Made by a program: the position numbers and the translations under genes
Part shown: piece after piece, positions 62,449 through 64,000 of the stretch
Numbering within the stretch: the first letter of the stretch is position 1
Layout: the number at the start of each line of letters is the position of its first letter
Notes under the pieces: model-generated
Databases searched by the model: none
Told to the model about the DNA's origin: nothing
Seen by the model: only the letters and a program-made list of their open reading frames with translations
Assembly: GCA_021151805.1 (NCBI GenBank)
Contig: JAGKWN010000005.1
Coordinates: 1-64,000, forward strand
From: Cytophagaceae bacterium
Lineage (GTDB): Bacteria; Bacteroidota; Bacteroidia; Cytophagales; Cytophagaceae
DNA length: 64,000 bases
Direction: 5' to 3'

Positions 62449-63456
62449 ATGAAAAAACTGTTTGTTACAATGAGCATATTGATTGCTTGTAATCTGTATG
62501 TTTACCATCGGACATTTGCTCAGATGGATGTTGCTTCCCGTTATGGACACCTGTCTGTATCCGGAAGTTATATGGTTAGTCAGTATAAAGATACTGTGCA
62601 ACTTAGGGGCATGTCTTTATTCTGGAGCCAGTGGATGCCGCAGTATTACAATGCCGAAACGATTGCCTGGCTTAAAAACGATTGGAAGTGCACTGTTATA
62701 CGCGCTGCTATGGGCGTAGATGAAGAAGGTGGCTACGCTTCTAATCCTGACATTGAACAGGCAAAAATCTGTACGGTAGTAGATGCTGCCATTGAATTGG
62801 GCATCTATGTAATTATTGATTATCACAGCCACCATGCCCATAAAAATCCTGAAATGGCGAAGAAATTCTTCGCAGCCATGGCAAAAAAATACGGCAAATA
62901 TCCAAATGTTTTATATGAGATCTACAACGAACCGCTTCAGGATGCGAGCTGGTCCAATCACATAAAACCCTATGCTGAACAGGTCATTGATACTATTCGG
63001 GCGTATGATCCTGATAACATCATTATTGTAGGTACAAGACAATGGTCGCAGATGGTGACCGAAGCTGCAGCGGATCCGATTAAAGGCAGCAATATCATGT
63101 ACACGTTACATTTTTATGCCGTTTCGCATGGCCAGTATCTGCGTGACGAAGCTGAGAAGGCAATGAAAATGGGAATAGCTCTGTTTGTAACAGAATATGG
63201 TGATTGTGATTATTCGGGAAATGGAGAAATAGGCTATGCCCAAACCGAAGAGTGGTTTGCATTCATGGATAAATATAAATTGAGCTGGTGTAATTGGTCC
63301 GTGTCAGATAAGAATGAAACGGCATCTATTTTAAAACCCAGGGCTGGATTAAGTAATTGGGAAGAACATCTGATAACCCCTTCCGGCCAGTATATACGGG
63401 CAGAGCTGATTAAAAAATACAACGCAGAACTGACAAAGAAAAAAAAGAAGGGGTAG
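62449..63456 (+). CDS. GH5 endoglucanase
   Basis: 335 residues with signal peptide (VTMSILIACNLYVYHRTFAQ). The (beta/alpha)8 family 5 pattern is clear: QLRGMSLFWSQW, TVIRAAMGV, YVIIDYHSHH, acid/base Glu161 in YEIYNEPLQD, TLHFYAVSH, nucleophile Glu249 in FVTEYGDCD, and WCNWSVSDKNE. It most resembles subfamily 2 cellulases. It has neither a cellulose-binding module nor a T9SS sorting domain and ends in a lysine-rich tail, so it is probably periplasmic, acting on cello-oligomers. Confidence 0.93.
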   Translation: MKKLFVTMSILIACNLYVYHRTFAQMDVASRYGHLSVSGSYMVSQYKDTVQLRGMSLFWSQWMPQYYNAETIAWLKNDWKCTVIRAAMGVDEEGGYASNPDIEQAKICTVVDAAIELGIYVIIDYHSHHAHKNPEMAKKFFAAMAKKYGKYPNVLYEIYNEPLQDASWSNHIKPYAEQVIDTIRAYDPDNIIIVGTRQWSQMVTEAAADPIKGSNIMYTLHFYAVSHGQYLRDEAEKAMKMGIALFVTEYGDCDYSGNGEIGYAQTEEWFAFMDKYKLSWCNWSVSDKNETASILKPRAGLSNWEEHLITPSGQYIRAELIKKYNAELTKKKKKG

Positions 63457-63461
63457 TAATC

Positions 63462-63577
63462 AACAGTAGTCAGTGGTCAGTAGGAATTGTAATCATAGCA
63501 AGTTGCTTCTGACCACTGACTACTGTTTACTGATTACTGATTACTGTTTTTCTATTTTCTGACAACTGACCACTGTT
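63462..63577. repeat. Period-7 repeats (agtggtc/actgatt family) with 19-bp inverted pair
   Basis: 63462-63480 and 63509-63527 are perfect inverted 19-bp arms made of agtagtc/agtggtc heptamers. It is followed by actgatt, actgatt, actgttt and a last partial copy. It begins shortly after the GH5 stop codon. Confidence 0.85.
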
Positions 63578-63591
63578 GCTGCATATGCCCG

Positions 63592-63741
63592 GCGGTTCAG
63601 GCATTGAAATTCCTGAAGGAATTCAGGGTCTTAAATGTGGATGAAATCAAAAAACAAGGCAGTTATACTTTTAAAATGAAGGTTCTTGAAGGACAGGCAT
63701 CTAAGGCAGTATTGGATAATGTTCTGCAGAAACCTTCTTAA
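63592..63741 (+). pseudogene. Possible gene remnant
   Basis: A 49-codon open stretch ending in TAA at 63741 reads ALKFLKEFRVLNVDEIKK and MKVLEGQASKAVLDNVLQ: protein-like in composition, unlike the repeats before it. It has no start codon at its beginning (an ATG is at 63676) and no family I recognise. It may be the tail of a gene cut by the repeat block. The rest of 63742-63928 shows nothing. Confidence 0.25.
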
Positions 63742-63928
63742 AAATGCCTTTGCGTGATCTGGATTTATTATAAATACACACCATAATATCCTATAATAAA
63801 TCAAAATTAACTTATTTCTATTAAATTTGAAGTTGAACGGCTTTACTGTACCGTTCAATTGGATTGAATTAGAGAATAAAAAATCAGTTCATACGTTTAC
63901 AATTGATTCTAACTTTTAATACACGAAT

Positions 63929-64000
63929 ATGATTATTGAACCTAAAATGCGTGGCTTTATTTGTTTAACTTCTCATCCGAAAGGTTGTGAACAGAATGTG
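63929..64000 (+). CDS. fabV: Enoyl-ACP/trans-2-enoyl-CoA reductase FabV, N-terminal part (runs off the window)
   Basis: 24 codons: MIIEPKMRGFICLTSHPKGC and EQNV. This is the characteristic FabV opening (MIIxPKxRGFICxTxHPxGC). FabV reduces enoyl-ACP in fatty-acid elongation and is naturally insensitive to triclosan. Only the start is visible. Confidence 0.88.
   Translation, partial: MIIEPKMRGFICLTSHPKGCEQNV

Overview
The window reads as chromosomal DNA of a gliding, cellulose-degrading member of the Bacteroidota, most like Cytophaga hutchinsonii. I infer this from family content, not a search. The clues are two giant proteins with type IX secretion (T9SS) C-terminal sorting domains, the T9SS regulator PorX, a fused lpxC/fabZ in a Bacteroidota-type lipid A cluster, a TonB receptor, a GH5 endoglucanase, and a textbook Bacteroidota promoter (TTTG-N19-TAnnTTTG) before a tRNA-Ser.

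Layout. 0.2-5.7 kb: a light/B12 photosensory regulon: folE, an SRPBCC protein, a MerR-type adenosylcobalamin photoreceptor, a 53-residue DUF2256 protein, an FeS photolyase and a DASH cryptochrome. Two identical palindromes (TTTTGTCTA-N18-TAGACAAAA) mark the two promoter regions. 5.8-14 kb: pseudouridine synthase, DUF805 protein, TonB receptor with a histidine-rich secreted protein, methyltransferase, LutB-like protein and M28 peptidase. 14.2-17.1 kb: gcvP. 17.6-32.5 kb: a tight six-gene operon (transporter-HEAT-cNMP fusion, multi-TIR protein, nSTAND-TM-WD40 protein, outer-membrane barrel, lipoprotein, giant T9SS protein) that looks like an envelope-spanning signalling or conflict system. It is followed by a second giant T9SS protein at 32.8-38.0 kb. 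38.3-45.2 kb: YeeE/YedE pair, WG-repeat protein, SGNH lipoprotein, VirK/YbjX protein and a four-helix-bundle gene broken by one stop. 45.2-50.4 kb: lipid A cluster. 50.7-59.9 kb: porX, carbonic anhydrase with SulP, glycosyltransferase, recR, clpS, a sodium symporter and an alkyltransferase-like protein. 60.7-64 kb: tRNA-Ser, membrane AraC regulator, GH5 enzyme and the first 24 codons of fabV at the right edge.

Non-coding DNA is unusual. Most intergenic repeats, although of unrelated sequence, are degenerate tandem arrays with a 7-bp period, often in inverted pairs and often touching stop or start codons. A stretch from about 26.9 to 35.5 kb looks clearly more AT-rich than its flanks, with both edges inside reading frames.

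The strongest candidates for new biology are the six-gene TIR/nSTAND/T9SS operon, the twin photoreceptor operators and the period-7 repeat families.
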